This document shows, one piece after another, positions 1 to 10,240 of a DNA stretch of 64,000 bases (the first letter of the stretch is position 1; every line of letters starts with the position of its first letter). Under the pieces are notes generated by a model. The model was not told the origin of the DNA. It was given only the letters and a program-made list of their open reading frames with translations, and made no database searches. A program made the translations under genes and the position numbers. Source of the DNA: JACKEQ01 sp041389565 (lineage in GTDB: Bacteria > Myxococcota_A > UBA796 > GCA-2862545); the NCBI GenBank assembly GCA_041389565.1, contig JAWKRP010000012.1:175288-239287 (forward strand). Reading direction: 5' to 3'.

Positions 1-874
1 CCATGGTGCCGTCGAACTGGACGGTGTTCGCGCCGATGCCCGCGGGCCCGAACACGTGGAAGTCGTCGGCGGACGTGGGGTCGTACGCGCCGTCGCCATC
101 GGCGTCGCACACGAGGTGCCAGTTCCCCGTCACCGTCGAGTCGAACACGATCTCCCCGCCCACCACGCCCGGCGCGATGGCGCCACAGGCGGGGGGCTCG
201 AATCCGGCGCCGGACAGACCGGGCACGGCGACGCTCGGCGTGACGGTCTCGGGGGGCTGGAGGTACAGGCGCAGGCGGTTGGGGATGGGCCCGAACCCCT
301 CGGGCTTCGAGCGTGCATTGGCGTTCGCCATGCCGCGGTCGTTCCCGAGCACGGCGTACACGAACCCGGTGAAGCCATCGGTGCGCAGCTCGACCACGCC
401 CTCCTGGCCGGGCGATCCGCCGTCGACGACCGCGTAGAAGCTCCCGTCCAGGCCGTTCACGGCGTCGAACCCGCCTCCGTTGAGCGCCCATCGGCGGCTC
501 CACACGCGACCGCGCGTGGGATCGGCGCCCGACACCACGATGGACCACGTGGAGAGCGGCTCGTCGCCGTTCACGCCGTCGACGTCGCCCACCCCGACGG
601 GCTCGAACCGGTAGGCGCCGGGACCGTCGGAGGGCACGTACACCTGGCCGGGCGCGAAGGTGCCGACGAAGTCGCCGTCGGGCTCGTAGATCTCGACCAT
701 CGGCGTCGCCGTGGTGCCACCGGGCAGCGCGATCTCACCGTCGAAGACGATGGTCTCGGTGGCTGCATCGACGATGTCGACGAACAGCTGGGTGGACGGG
801 AGCAGCCCGTGCCCGCTGAGGTCGTCCTGGTCTTCGGCGAAGGCGGCGAGGGCCAGCCACAGCGGCAAGGTCAC
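1..874 (-). CDS. secreted surface protein, partial (paralogue of the N-terminal region of the TSP3 protein)
   Basis: The reading frame starts at a GTG whose last two bases lie in the stop codon of the upstream gene (GTGA overlap) and runs off the left edge, so the C-terminus is missing. The N-terminus (MTLPLWLALAAFA) is a short signal peptide. The visible ~290 residues are beta-rich and Asp/Gly-rich. They align by eye with the first ~300 residues of the large TSP3 protein at 19501-24606: both have a GSFYA/GSMYALV-type segment, an 'RTDG' stretch, 'WHLVCD' versus 'YHLVCD' before 'DG..DPT', and 'GAN(T/S)V(Q/D)(F/W)DG'. The two are therefore paralogues. No enzyme motif is visible. A role as an exported cell-surface or matrix protein is inferred. 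Confidence 0.75.
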   Translation of the reverse strand, partial: MTLPLWLALAAFAEDQDDLSGHGLLPSTQLFVDIVDAATETIVFDGEIALPGGTTATPMVEIYEPDGDFVGTFAPGQVYVPSDGPGAYRFEPVGVGDVDGVNGDEPLSTWSIVVSGADPTRGRVWSRRWALNGGGFDAVNGLDGSFYAVVDGGSPGQEGVVELRTDGFTGFVYAVLGNDRGMANANARSKPEGFGPIPNRLRLYLQPPETVTPSVAVPGLSGAGFEPPACGAIAPGVVGGEIVFDSTVTGNWHLVCDADGDGAYDPTSADDFHVFGPAGIGANTVQFDGTM

Positions 875-1761
875 GGTTCCTCCTTCTCGGGTTCGGGCTC
901 GCCCTCTCCGAGCCCGGCGAGCTCGGACAGGGTGGCGGACAGGTCGTGGGCGTCGGAGTGGAGCTCGGTGTGGCCCTCCTCCATCGCCATGGCGCGGGCC
1001 CGCATCTCGGGGGACACGAGCTCCGTCTCCTCTTCGTCGTCGACCGGCTCCAGGTCGGCCTCGAGGTCGGGCTCGGGCTGGAGGCGCGGCGGAGGCTGCG
1101 GAGGGAGTGTGATGATGCGGTCGTCGACGGCCGAGGGGTCGGGAACGGCCGGTGGGGCGGGGCTCCCGGAGCCCACCGCGGGCGGCGGCGGCTCGACGGT
1201 GACCTGAGGCTTCTTCGGACGCGGCGGCGACTGGCGCTTCTGCGGCGGAGGGGTGCCGGGCGGTGCCCACAGCGCACGCTTGGCCACGGCGCCGGGGTTC
1301 GTCTTGCGCGGGGGCTCCATCTCCTCGAGGAGGTCGCCGAGATCGGGCAGGTCGGCGAAGCTCACGAGCTCGGTCTCCTCTTCGGGCTCGACCAGCTCGG
1401 TCTCCTCGCGGAAGTCGGTGATGGAGTGCTGGGACGCGGGCTTGTGCGGCAGCCGGGCGTCGAGCGGCTCGGGACGGTCGGCGAAGCTGGGCTCCTCGAG
1501 CGACACGAGCAGGCCTTCCTGGGCGTAGAACTCGGCCAGCAGCGGGAGGAGCTCGGGGGACGCCGGGCTCACGGACTCGAGCTTGCCGCCGCGCCAGAGC
1601 GAGAAGCCCCGCGCGATGCGCTCGGAGGCGTCGGCGACCATGCTGGAGTCGCCATAGTCGAGGACGAAGGCGAATCCATCTCGTTCGATGATGCGTGCGA
1701 GGAACCGGGCATCTTCGCGCGCGCGCAGGGTGAGTCGGAGCACGTGCCGAGTGTATCGCAC
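871..1761 (-). CDS. hypothetical protein, acidic and Pro-rich, with repeated EETELV motifs
   Basis: 296 residues from a GTG start; a second GTG at 1743 is an alternative, and neither has a clear ribosome binding site. Residues 1-85 look globular (an 'LRLTLRAREDARFLARII' opening, then alpha/beta). The rest is low complexity: proline runs and glutamate-rich stretches. The motif EETELV or EEETELV occurs three times, with a related HTEL near the C-terminus. Threonine in such an acidic context resembles the phosphothreonine sites of GarA-type FHA ligands, so it may be a Ser/Thr kinase substrate; that is inference. Its stop overlaps the start of the secreted protein downstream. I do not recognise the globular part. 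Confidence 0.7.
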   Translation of the reverse strand: MRYTRHVLRLTLRAREDARFLARIIERDGFAFVLDYGDSSMVADASERIARGFSLWRGGKLESVSPASPELLPLLAEFYAQEGLLVSLEEPSFADRPEPLDARLPHKPASQHSITDFREETELVEPEEETELVSFADLPDLGDLLEEMEPPRKTNPGAVAKRALWAPPGTPPPQKRQSPPRPKKPQVTVEPPPPAVGSGSPAPPAVPDPSAVDDRIITLPPQPPPRLQPEPDLEADLEPVDDEEETELVSPEMRARAMAMEEGHTELHSDAHDLSATLSELAGLGEGEPEPEKEEP

Positions 1762-1819
1762 AGGGCCGTCGATGGCTTAAGGTGCTCAGCCAGACCGTCG
1801 GAACCGCCGTGGAGGATGG

Positions 1820-2971
1820 ATGCACTTCCCACCGTTCAACGAGGAGCACGATCAGCTCCGCAAGCTCGCCCGCGACTTCGCCGAGAAGGAGATCGCGCCC
1901 TTCAGCGACGAGTGGGACAAGGCCGGAGCCTGGCCGCACCGCGAGATCTTCAAGAAGCTCGCGGATCTGGGGCTCCTTGGCATCCGGTTCCCCGAGGAGT
2001 ACGGCGGGATGGGGCTGGATTGGTGGTACACCACCGCCTACGTCGAGGGGCTCGGCCATGCGCGCAACGGCGGCGTGGTGATGTCCATCCTCGTCGACAC
2101 CGACATGGCGACGCCCATCATCGCCGAGATCGGCACGCCGGAGCAGAAGCAGGAGTTCCTCGCGCCGCTCATCCGCGGCGAGAAGATCGCGGCCCTCGGG
2201 GTCACGGAGCCGAACTGCGGGTCGGACGTGTCGGCGATCCAGACGACCGCGAAGAAGGATGGCTCCGACTACGTCATCAACGGCTCGAAGACGTACATCA
2301 CGAACGGGGCCATCGCCGACTTCATCACGCTGGCCGTGCGCACGGGAGATGCGGGGCACGGGGGCATCTCGCTCGTGCTCTTCCCCACCGACACGCCCGG
2401 ATTCAGCGTGGGCCGCAAGCTCGACAAGCTGGGCACGCGGAGCGTCGACTCGTGCGAGCTGCACTTCGACAACTGCCGCATTCCGCAGCGGAACCTGCTG
2501 GGCCACGAGAACGCCGGGTTCTACTACATCATGACGAACTTCCAGGGGGAGCGTCTGGTGGCGGCGCTCACGGCCATCCACTCGATGGAGCGGGCTCTGC
2601 ACGACGCCATCCGGTACGGCACGGAGCGCGAGGCGTTCGGGCGTCCGATCGGGAAGTTCCAGGTCTGGAAGCACAAGTTCGCGGAGCACCTGACGGGTCT
2701 CGAGGCGGCGAAGGCGCTGACGTACCAGGCGGTCCAGAAGATGAACACGGGCGAAGACCCGACGAAGCTGGTGTCGATGGCGAAGCTGTTCGCGGGCGAC
2801 CTGGCGCAGAAGGTGGTCTACGACTGCCAGCAGTTCCACGGGGGGTACGGGTACATCGAGGAGTACGCGATCACGCGGTTGTACCGGGATGTTCGACTGA
2901 TCACGATCGGGGGCGGGACTTCCGAGGTGATGAAGGAGATCATCTGGAAGTGGACCGAGATGGGCGGCTGA
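1820..2971 (+). CDS. acyl-CoA dehydrogenase
   Basis: 383 residues, full family length. FAD-dependent alpha,beta-dehydrogenation of an acyl-CoA thioester in fatty- or branched-acid oxidation. Both family signatures are present: VTEPNCGSD (residues 128-136) and QFHGGYGYIEEY near the C-terminus, followed by the IGGGTSEVM segment. Because that last segment has Gly where MCAD-type enzymes carry the catalytic Glu, the base is probably Glu244 in FQGERLVAA, the helix-G position used by isovaleryl-CoA and long-chain dehydrogenases. GGAGG lies just upstream of the ATG. The gene stands alone, divergent from the genes to its left; substrate cannot be read from sequence. Confidence 0.95.
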   Translation: MHFPPFNEEHDQLRKLARDFAEKEIAPFSDEWDKAGAWPHREIFKKLADLGLLGIRFPEEYGGMGLDWWYTTAYVEGLGHARNGGVVMSILVDTDMATPIIAEIGTPEQKQEFLAPLIRGEKIAALGVTEPNCGSDVSAIQTTAKKDGSDYVINGSKTYITNGAIADFITLAVRTGDAGHGGISLVLFPTDTPGFSVGRKLDKLGTRSVDSCELHFDNCRIPQRNLLGHENAGFYYIMTNFQGERLVAALTAIHSMERALHDAIRYGTEREAFGRPIGKFQVWKHKFAEHLTGLEAAKALTYQAVQKMNTGEDPTKLVSMAKLFAGDLAQKVVYDCQQFHGGYGYIEEYAITRLYRDVRLITIGGGTSEVMKEIIWKWTEMGG

Positions 2972-3118
2972 GTAGCGTTTGAAGTGGCATACCCGGAAAT
3001 CTCGATTCCGTGGGACGCCACATCGCGCCACGCTCGATCCTTTGTTTTCCGCGTGCGTGTGTCCGGCCATGTGTCCTGAGTGAGATCGCTCCGACAACAT
3101 GTGCCGAGAAGGAGCTTC

Positions 3119-3253
3119 CCACATACCCTCGGCCAGCTCGCGCTCCCGGACGCGCCGCTCGCGCTCGGCGCTCGGGTGGAAGAACGACTCTCCGAAGCAG
3201 TCTCCGAGCCGGAGGCAGTCCAGAGAGTGAGCGGCTCGCTCTGCGGCTTTCAT
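3119..3253 (-). pseudogene. N-terminal fragment of an ADP-ribosylglycohydrolase-like gene
   Basis: An ATG at 3253 opens a frame whose first ~45 codons read like the start of the ADP-ribosylglycohydrolase (DraG/ARH) family: 'SLDCLRLGDCFGESFF' matches the family's 'GxxLGLAxGDAxGxxxE' opening, and 'ERELAEGMW' matches the segment before the family's metal-binding 'TDDT'. The TDDT motif is absent: after Met-Trp the frame continues into unrelated sequence. This looks like a 5' stub left by rearrangement beside the IS66 remnant. The remaining sequence between 2972 and 3404 holds nothing else I recognise. Confidence 0.4.
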
Positions 3254-3404
3254 CGTCCCCTCGGCTGAGAAGGTAGCCTCTCGGAACGGGATGGACATCT
3301 GATGGCTGATTCAGCGTCGGCGATCGGAGAGCGCGTGACGTGCAGGGTGGCACGGGCGACCGGTCAAGGGGCCTGGGTTGTGCACGGTCCATCACATGCG
3401 ACCC

Positions 3405-5112
3405 TCATTTGAGTGAGAGGCTGTCCGGTCCACGCACCAGCTCAGGGTTCGTCAATCCGACGTTTCGCTCGAGAACCTTCAAGACCGTCTCGAAGGTAAG
3501 CGGCTGGTCAGAGCCGAGCGTGACGAGGTGACCCACTGTTCCCCAGGGATTCTCCTTTCGAAGGTACCCCTCGGGCGTCCAGGAGGCGTGGCCGATCAGC
3601 GGCGTGGGGAGGCGCAGCCACGGCGCGCGCGAGCCGCTACGCTGCGAGGGCTCCTGCTCGCAGTCGCGGTACGCCATCGGCGCAGGCTCGCTCGCCGACA
3701 TGGCGAACCGGGCCCGGTAGGCGCTGCGCTCTCGCTCGAACATCCAGGTCAGGTATGCCATCACGTCCACGCCGCACAGCTGGGCCAGTCTGGACCACCC
3801 CGAACAGCGTCGCCCATGGTGCCCCCCTCGGTGCTGCCCGCGAACAGGCTCGCGTACCGCAGCTTCGCGTGGCGCTGCTCCGCTCGCTCGTGGTTGTTGT
3901 CGAGGATCTCGGCGCGGTCGACGAACCGGGTGAGGTCGTCGAAGTGGTTATGGTAGAACTGGGCGGCCTCCTGCTTGAGGGGACGTGGTCTTGAGGGGGT
4001 TCCTCTTCACACCTGGTCAACCAGACCTTGAATCTTCGCAGCATCCGCCGGGTCCAGTGGCGCCGGAACTCACGATAGGCCCGCCCAGCGAGGCCTCGGT
4101 CGGTCGCCGTGTCTTCGAGCTCGTAGAGCGTCTCGATGAACCTACGTCCTGGGCTGCCTGGTGGGGATGGCTCTCCGGCCTTGCGGAACGCCCGCAGGGG
4201 GTGCGCGCGTGCTCTGCGAACGTCGCGCTGTGCGCACCCGCTCCGTTGCGGTCCCGGGCATCGCGACCAGGTGATCCTCGCACGGCCGAGGCGCTCGCGC
4301 AGGTCGCGCTTGGCCAGCCGAACTGGCACCAGAGTCGCGCCTGCGTGAAGACCAGGGTAGCCGTTCCAGGCCTTCGACTGTCCGGCGACGTTGCAGGTCC
4401 TCCAGCCTGGCCGCCCGAAGGATGGGCTGAGCCTGCCCAGTTATCGAGTGTCGTGTTGTTCACCGCCGCGCCGGCTCAGGCCGGCCGCCGGGGTGATTGT
4501 GGGGACGAGGGTCTTGGCACGCACCGGTCCTGAGGACGGCGTGGATGCACGGCTTCCGAGGGAACGAGCAGGCGCAACTTCGCGACGACGAGCCAGGCGA
4601 GGAAGCGGGCACGCTTGCGGCTTCGCATGGCATCGGCGGCATCTCGGCCGTGGTCGGCTTTCCGCAGTCCCCACACCGGTAGCGGGGCCCGTTCAGATGG
4701 CGTGGGTACTCCGGATGTTCACGAAGGAAGGCTGCACGTCGAGCTTGAGCCTGACCGGCGTCCTTCTTCTCGAGGTTCGCGCTCCCTGCAGTGAGCACGG
4801 CCAGGCCGTGCGGGTCCCTGCTCGTCGTGTCGAGGTGGCCGGGTAGCAACGTCCGGCCACTCCTTCGATCGGGGACGCGGGGTCGTCCTGTTGCGGTCCT
4901 CCAGTGCCTCGCCGACGGCGGCTCACCACTGGACGAGGGCTCGCTGCCGGCTCTCCGACGACGCGGGGCTCGTCGCTCACGTCGGCCTCTGGAGGGGAGC
5001 CCTGTCGGGCTCCGGATCGGGATCGGTCCAGCCTGAGGCGCTTCTTGCGCAGCTTGCGGTTCTCCTGCCTGCTCCGCTTCACCGGTCTCCCCGCCGCCGA
5101 AGCACGCATCAC
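3405..5112 (-). pseudogene. IS66 transposase (tnpC) remnant, frameshifted
   Basis: Pieces in transposase order on the minus strand: a Lys-rich coiled-coil piece (QENRKLRKKRLRLD, near 5070), a zinc-ribbon-like piece (GPRYRCGDCGKPTTAEMP, near 4680), 'RARFLAWLVVAKLRLLVP' (near 4590), 'ETLYELEDTATDRGLAG' (near 4110), the IS66 core 'RFVDRAEILDNNHERAE' and 'LRYASLFAGSTEGG' (near 3830-3920), and the C-terminal 'CGVDVMAYLTWMFERE' (near 3760). At least four frame changes separate them. The last ~70 codons before the stop at 3405 do not look like IS66 and may come from another gene. Confidence 0.75.
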
Positions 5113-5319
5113 TTCGTCGAGCCGGTCGTTCGCCGGCGACGAGCACAGTCAGCTGTCGAGCGATTTCCGGCTGGCCAACAGCTCGTGGAGAACAGGTCCA
5201 CCTTCAGCAGCTTCGATCTCGTCCTCGACATGTCTCGTTGTCCCACAGGATCGAGCCTGTGGCAGGCAGATCCGAGAAGGATCGGCGGACGCTGGAAATC
5301 AGGGAAGGGGTCGATGCCG

Positions 5320-5650
5320 GGCAGTAGCGGCGCCGCCGTCGGGCGTTGAGGTCGACGCCGTCCAGAATCGCGGCGAGCCGGCGGCGTCGACCGCGACCGT
5401 CCTGGACCCGTCCGTCGAGATGGGGAGCTCGAAGGTGCTCGCCTCCAGGCGCTTCGAGAAGATGCACCACCCGGACCGGTCCAGCCACAAGGTCTTCATG
5501 AGCCTCCGCCCAGCCGACCATGAAGCGCCAGGTGCGGCCGTCGGTGGGGTCGCGTTAGCGAGCTGCCGGACGCTCTGGCGAGGGCATCGAAGGAGCCGCG
5601 CATGTCGTGACGGGGTCGAGGGCGACGAAGATGCGAACGGTGGAGGGAAG
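5320..5650 (-). pseudogene. IS66 TnpB (accessory protein) remnant
   Basis: Minus-strand pieces match the small IS66 accessory protein: 'STVRIFVALDPV' and 'GSFDAL', then in another frame 'MKTLWLDRSGWCIFSKRLE', the equivalent of the family's 'KVLWWDRDGYAIWYKRLE', then 'STFELP' and 'ILDGVDL'. Two or more frameshifts break the gene. It sits between the tnpA-like and tnpC-like pieces, the usual IS66 order. Confidence 0.7.
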
Positions 5651-5654
5651 GTCA

Positions 5655-5990
5655 GCACGCGGCGACCACCCGAAGGAGACGGTCGAGGGTCCTGTCTTCG
5701 AAGGTGTCGTCGAGCTCGACGGTGAACGCGCCGTACCGGCACCGTGTACTGGGCGGGCTCTCCTCAGATGGGCAATCCGGACGACCCCGATGAAGTCTGA
5801 TGTCGACGCGCCGTCGGAGGCTCGTAGCCCCGGGCCTCGAGCACGCCCCGCCAGGCCTGAGAGCGAATCGCGCATCGATGTCCCGCACCCGGCACCAATC
5901 CGCGAGTTCCCGAGGCCCTGCAGCGCCAATGAGTCCAGCGCTGCGATGGCCTCGTTCTTGTCCTCGATCTTCCTTCAGCCAGCGATGACC
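5655..5990 (-). pseudogene. IS66 TnpA (orf1) remnant
   Basis: Three frame-shifted pieces read as the small IS66 helix-turn-helix protein: 'RELADWCRVRDIDAR', then 'SQAWRGVLEARGYEPP', then near the end 'FTVELDDTFEDRTLDRLL', which matches the C-terminal segment of TnpA before its stop. The gene lies immediately upstream of the tnpB-like remnant. Confidence 0.55.
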
Positions 5991-6000
5991 TCCTGCTTGA

Positions 6001-7339
6001 AGATCACCAGGTTCGACGCCTGCGGCCCCCGCCCGGCTGAACGGTCACCCAGGAGGCGGACTGCCTGAACAGCGGGGTCGAATCGGAGCCCGGGTTTTCG
6101 AACGACGAACCACCTACACCTGCCCGGAGCGCGTGAGACAGCCTTCCGCTGCCAGTCCATGGCATCTTCATCTCGGTGCCATCAGGCAGGCCCGCACGAA
6201 CGAGATTCGATGCGAGCTCGACGTGCGCATAGTCCTCCTCCAGAATCGAGCCCTCGAGCCGAACACAGTGCGCCTCCCATCACCTGACCAACCGCCCGAA
6301 GTCGCTGCCCAGACTGACCAACAGGGCCTGCCTGAATGGGTCACCATTGCACCGTCCAGGTACAGAGCATGACCGACCGCGTACTCTTCTCCAATCCGAT
6401 GAAACCCGACCCTGTCGAAGCTCATCGGGTCCCTTTCGGGCGTAGAGGTTCACTGTAGGAGCTGAAAGTGGGTCGAAACGAGTCCGATGACTGCCTGTCG
6501 ATCTCAATCGCCCGGAAAAATGGTTTGATGGCGCCGAATCCTCCTGAGCCGGGGGCAGTTCTTCATCTGACGATTTGTGCATCCACGCCAAACCGACCGT
6601 CCTTCGTGAACCACACGTCTACCACACCGTCCGGAGCGGTACTCGAGCGAAGTACCGTCATAGCCAGAAAGAGCCCGATGTTTCGAGTTGCCATGCCGCC
6701 AGCTCGAAACCCATACGGTGCAGCTCAGCAGACGCGCAGGCGTCCACTTGAAATCGCGCCAAGAAACGCCAGACCTTCGTCCAGATGAGCGGCTGGTTCA
6801 GAACAATATGATCCAACGAGAATTTCTAATTCGGATTGATACCCCATTCAGACTTTGAGTACCGGACCAATAGTGATCGCCAATCCACTCCCAGCCCTTG
6901 CCTGTATCGGTCAAGGCGTGCTCCGCAACCATGGCAACACAGCCAGCAGATTGTTCCTCCTGAAATTTGACCTAATTCGTCCCTCCAGATCCGTCCCGAC
7001 TCAGGTGTCGGTGGAACGGAACGAGATGCGTGACGTCACCCGGTTCGCCTCGACGGACATCCGCGCGTCGCTGATCGGTCACGGCGCATCCGCTGTACGA
7101 CGTGCCGCGGGGCGCGTAAAGCACACGCTCTGGCAGCGTCCCACGCGTGTCCGTGGGGCGTTTCAGGCTGCGATGGGACACGGTGTGGACGGTTTCTCGC
7201 GCGCGGCGCGTGGGAAACCGTGGAATCGCGGATCCCGTCGCCATGCCACCGGTGGTTCAGGCTGGGATTCCGTCGGGGGCGGAGTGTTGGTACAAGATGG
7301 TGGCGGCGGTGGATACGGGTTCGCTCATGCCTGTACTGT
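6001..7339. other. decayed region, no intact recognised gene
   Basis: Minus-strand scraps with protein-like composition: a possible 43-codon frame (6563-6694) containing 'GRFGVDAQIVR', and a frame from an ATG at 6425 ('MSFDRVGFHRIGEEYAVG') that must shift to continue into 'EEDYAHVELASNLVRAG' (to about 6121). I recognise neither. Base composition is visibly more AT-rich than the flanking genes, most of all at 6460-6900. From 6900 to 7340 I see nothing convincing on either strand. Confidence 0.4.
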
Positions 7340-7560
7340 CGCCAGCCGTTCCTACCGGGCTCCAGGGCTTGGCGCAGGGCTTACACTTGCCCAACTGGGT
7401 GTGGGTCGGCACATCACCTACCTGCCGACGGATGCGGGCTGGGCGTACCTGGCGGTTGTCCTGGACCTGCACAGCCGCAAGGTCGTCGGGTGGCCCTGGA
7501 CGACCACATGCGTACCCCGGCTCAGTGATCAGCACCCTTCCGATCGCGCCCGATCACGAT
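7340..7560 (+). pseudogene. IS3-type transposase (orfB) fragment
   Basis: The integrase core of an IS3-family OrfB is recognisable across two frame changes: 'LPNWVWVG', then 'HITYLPTDAGWAYLAVVLD' and 'LHSRKVVGW', then in another frame 'ALDDHMRT'. This matches the family's 'VWVGDITYIPT.EGWLYLAVVLDLFSRRVVGW' core, which carries the first catalytic Asp; here that Asp falls at a frameshift. Only about 70 codons survive. Confidence 0.7.
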
Positions 7561-8098
7561 GGAGGTGTCCCGCAACGCAAGGCATCGGAAGTCAGATGGG
7601 CCCCAAGCATCCCGAGCAGCACCCCGTCGACGAACTCGAACGTGACGACGTAGTGGGTGTCGCCGTCCCGCGTCCGTGATAGCTTCGACACAATCCAGGC
7701 ATGCCTCGAAGAGGTCCACGTCATCTGAAAATGCTGCAAACTGAACAGCCTGCCGATGGAGCCAGAGATAATCTCTTTGCCACGGAGCTGAAGGGTTGCG
7801 CGAGAAATCAGTCGGAATAATACGAATAGCGGAAAAGTCTGCCTCTGAAACCTCGGGTTCGGGTGACCCACCGAGCGCCACGTTCGCGGCAGCCAAACTC
7901 AGAACACTGGGCAGAGACGGATTCAGCGTGTCTGATGCCTGGGCGAAAGCTCGTTGCGCCTCTCCGACATGCCCTTGCCAAATCAGCACCGCGACCAGCC
8001 GACAGGGATCGAGCCGCATGTCAGACACGGCGAACGAGCGTTCCGACTCCAGCGACTTCGGCGACGAAATCCCGAGGAAGGCTTCGAGCGATCAGGAC
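7554..8098 (-). pseudogene. unrecognised gene, frameshifted remnant
   Basis: An open frame after a stop near 8098 reads through 'SERSFAVSDMRLDPCRLVA', 'GHVGEAQRAFAQASDTL' and 'DDVDLFEACLDCVEAITD' with good codon use, then must shift near 7680 to continue as 'THYVVTFEFVDGVLLGM' before stopping near 7554. The helical, Ala/Leu-rich middle could be TPR-like. No start codon with a ribosome binding site is obvious upstream of the GTG at 8028. I do not recognise the family; it is probably a broken cargo or host gene. Confidence 0.4.
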
Positions 8099-8561
8099 TT
8101 GAAGATGCGAGATCGTGAGCAAGGTGCCTCTCCTCATCATTCAACGATATCCTGCGAGCAACACGCCACTCCGGCGAGACATGCCCTCGGGTGCGTGTCG
8201 GCCCTGGACACCGTAGCAGAAATCGCTTCAAGCCAGCCTCAGGGCGTCGATTTGGTGGTGGGGAAAGCAGTATAGCGCTCGACGCTACGAGACGATTCCA
8301 TTTGTACGAAGCCAAGAAGTCATCCGAGCGTTCGGAGCGACGGGGAGACCAGCTTCGAGTCCTGACCGCGACAGCCCTCAGGAATGCGTCAGATCCAGTC
8401 TCTGTCTAGCACTCGATGAGTACTCCGTGAGCTCCACGCAGTACGGCTGCCCAGTTCTGTTGACCTGTGCGAAAACACGCGATCGACGCGATGGCCTCGA
8501 TGATCGCCCATGTGCAGTCCGGAGATGCCTCGATCACGGAACGTTCCCTGGGCCTCGAACG
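8099..8561. other. no gene recognised
   Basis: Between the frameshifted remnant and the end of the ISKra4 transposase remnant I see no frame with convincing protein character on either strand. Confidence 0.4.
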
Positions 8562-10135
8562 AAGCTCACGAACGATACCCATGTAGTCGTTCTTCCTAAT
8601 TGGGTGCGGCTCCTTCCATGGTGTGACTTCGAACGCGGCTCCCGAAGCTCGGCCAGTTCGTCCTCTGCGTAGCTTCGCTGCGATTCCGCTTGGAGCCGTC
8701 GCTGATGGAAGCGCCAGTACCATCGAAGTCTCCTCGACAGCGCCGCGCAGCGAGCGCAGCTTGAGCACGGCCTCGGCGCCAGGCAGACCCCATCGCGCGC
8801 CCGAGGTCCATCCGGTCACGGACCAGGGAGCGGCAGCCCTCGATCACGCCGGTCGCGATGGGGAGTCCGTCGCGGAGGAACTCGTGATAGCGAAGCTGCT
8901 CCCTATGGTTGAGCAGGTAGCCGCAGCAGGAATCCACCGCCTTCCGGCGGTCTCCTCTGAGGTTTCGTGCCGTCGCGCTGCGACGGATGCCAGCGGCGAC
9001 ATCGCTGGACTCCCCATCGAGGATGCGCTTCGCCCGTGCGGTGGTCACCTGGTCATGCCTCCACGGCAGCCATAACCTGGTGCCCGGAGCACGGCCTGGT
9101 CGGCCTTCCACAGGTACTCGAGGACATGGATGACATCGAGCACGACGGTCAGATGGATGCCGATCGCGGTCGCCTGGGCGCGGACGGCGGCCATCTGGTC
9201 CTCGTTGCCGTCGACGAGCACGACCCATCGCCGCTCGAGGTTCTCGTCGCGGTCCAGAGCTGCGAGGAACCCGTCGGCCACGACCTCCTTCATGCCGTGC
9301 TCGAGACTGGCCCAGACGCGCTTGTTCTTCGGCTTCTTCGGGACCTTGTACGGGCCCGTGTGGCCGAGCTCCCGGAGGACGTCCTCGGAACCTCGGGGCG
9401 TGGCCTCGAGGTCGTAGAGGGTCGCGACCGCCGCCATCCGCTTCCGATTGGGCTTCTGTCCCGGTGTCAGACGACGGGTCGCCTTGGACGCGGCCTTCGC
9501 GCGCTTCCGGGTCTCTGCGCGCAGCCCCTCCGGCCTCATCACGACCCCTTTGCCATCGAACGAGAGCACCAGGAGGTCGCCGGAGACCACCGACTCCGGG
9601 CCCCGCGACTCGTAGAAGGCACCGAAGTCCTGGGCGAAGGCCATCGCGAGGCGTTCGGCCTGCCGCTTGTGGACCGTGGCCCCGGTGAGGCGGACCACGT
9701 CCTCCACGGCCGACTCGAAGGAGCCGTTCGCAGCCGCCCAGGCGATCTCCTTGCGGACCACCAGCGAGAAGCTGTCAGAGGGCAGGTTGAGCCAGGCGTC
9801 CATCGGACGGAGCCCGCCTGGTACGCCGCGCTTCGTGAGAGCGAGTCGGCGGACGACGACACCGCCGAAGAGAGACATCAGGTTGCGCTCCCCGGTCCGT
9901 GCCTCCGTTCGCACCTTCCGTCCGCGCCTGTCATCGGCCGCTTCGACTCCCGCTCCGCACGAAGCGTGAGGTGGTCCTGCAGCAGCAGCCGCAGGACCTC
10001 CGTGCCCTTGTCGTTGATGTGCGTCTCGACGTCGACGTGCGAGGAACCAGCCATCTCGTCGGTCTGGAGCGAGCTCACCAGAGCCTCGAAGGCGGCGAAG
10101 CTGTCGGTGAAGGAGGAAGGCGGGTACGATCCCAT
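8562..10135 (-). pseudogene. ISKra4-family transposase, frameshifted
   Basis: From an ATG at 10135 the frame gives an N-terminal helical piece (EVLRLLLQDHLTLRAE), shifts near 9890, then has a ~280-codon run holding the family core: VVRRLALTKRG, SFDGKGVVMRPEGLR, 'GQKPNRKRMAAVATLYD', 'RRWVVLVDGNEDQMAA', and 'VVLDVIHVLEYLWKA'. It shifts again near 9065 (then DVAAGIRRSAT, 'LRDGLPIATGVIEG', 'LVRDRMDL') and once or twice more ('SGARWGLPGAEAVLKLR', 'WYWRFHQRRLQAESQ'). The order and spacing match full-length ISKra4 transposases, so this is a nearly complete but dead copy. Confidence 0.85.
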
Positions 10136-10240
10136 GGCAGGCGGGCTCCGGGGCTAGCGTGTTTGGCGACTGCTAGGTACCCCTCGGGGTCCGTCTGCGC
10201 CCCGAATCTCACGCCATCGATCCTGTTCGAAGCTCCACCA

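Larger units (their letters stand above)
3405..6000 (-). mobile_element. decayed IS66-family insertion sequence
   Basis: On the minus strand the order tnpA-like, tnpB-like, tnpC-like is that of an IS66 element. Each gene can be followed only by hopping frames, so all three are dead. No terminal inverted repeats or target duplication were found by eye. The end coordinates are limits of recognisable homology, not element ends. Confidence 0.75.

Noticed and set aside
946..2982. 678-codon frame overlapping two genes in another frame
   Set aside because: It covers a recognisable acyl-CoA dehydrogenase in a different frame and carries no family motif.
7147..7653. Possible intact 168-codon gene
   Set aside because: Only a short piece matches an IS3 integrase, and that match changes frame twice, so no intact product exists.
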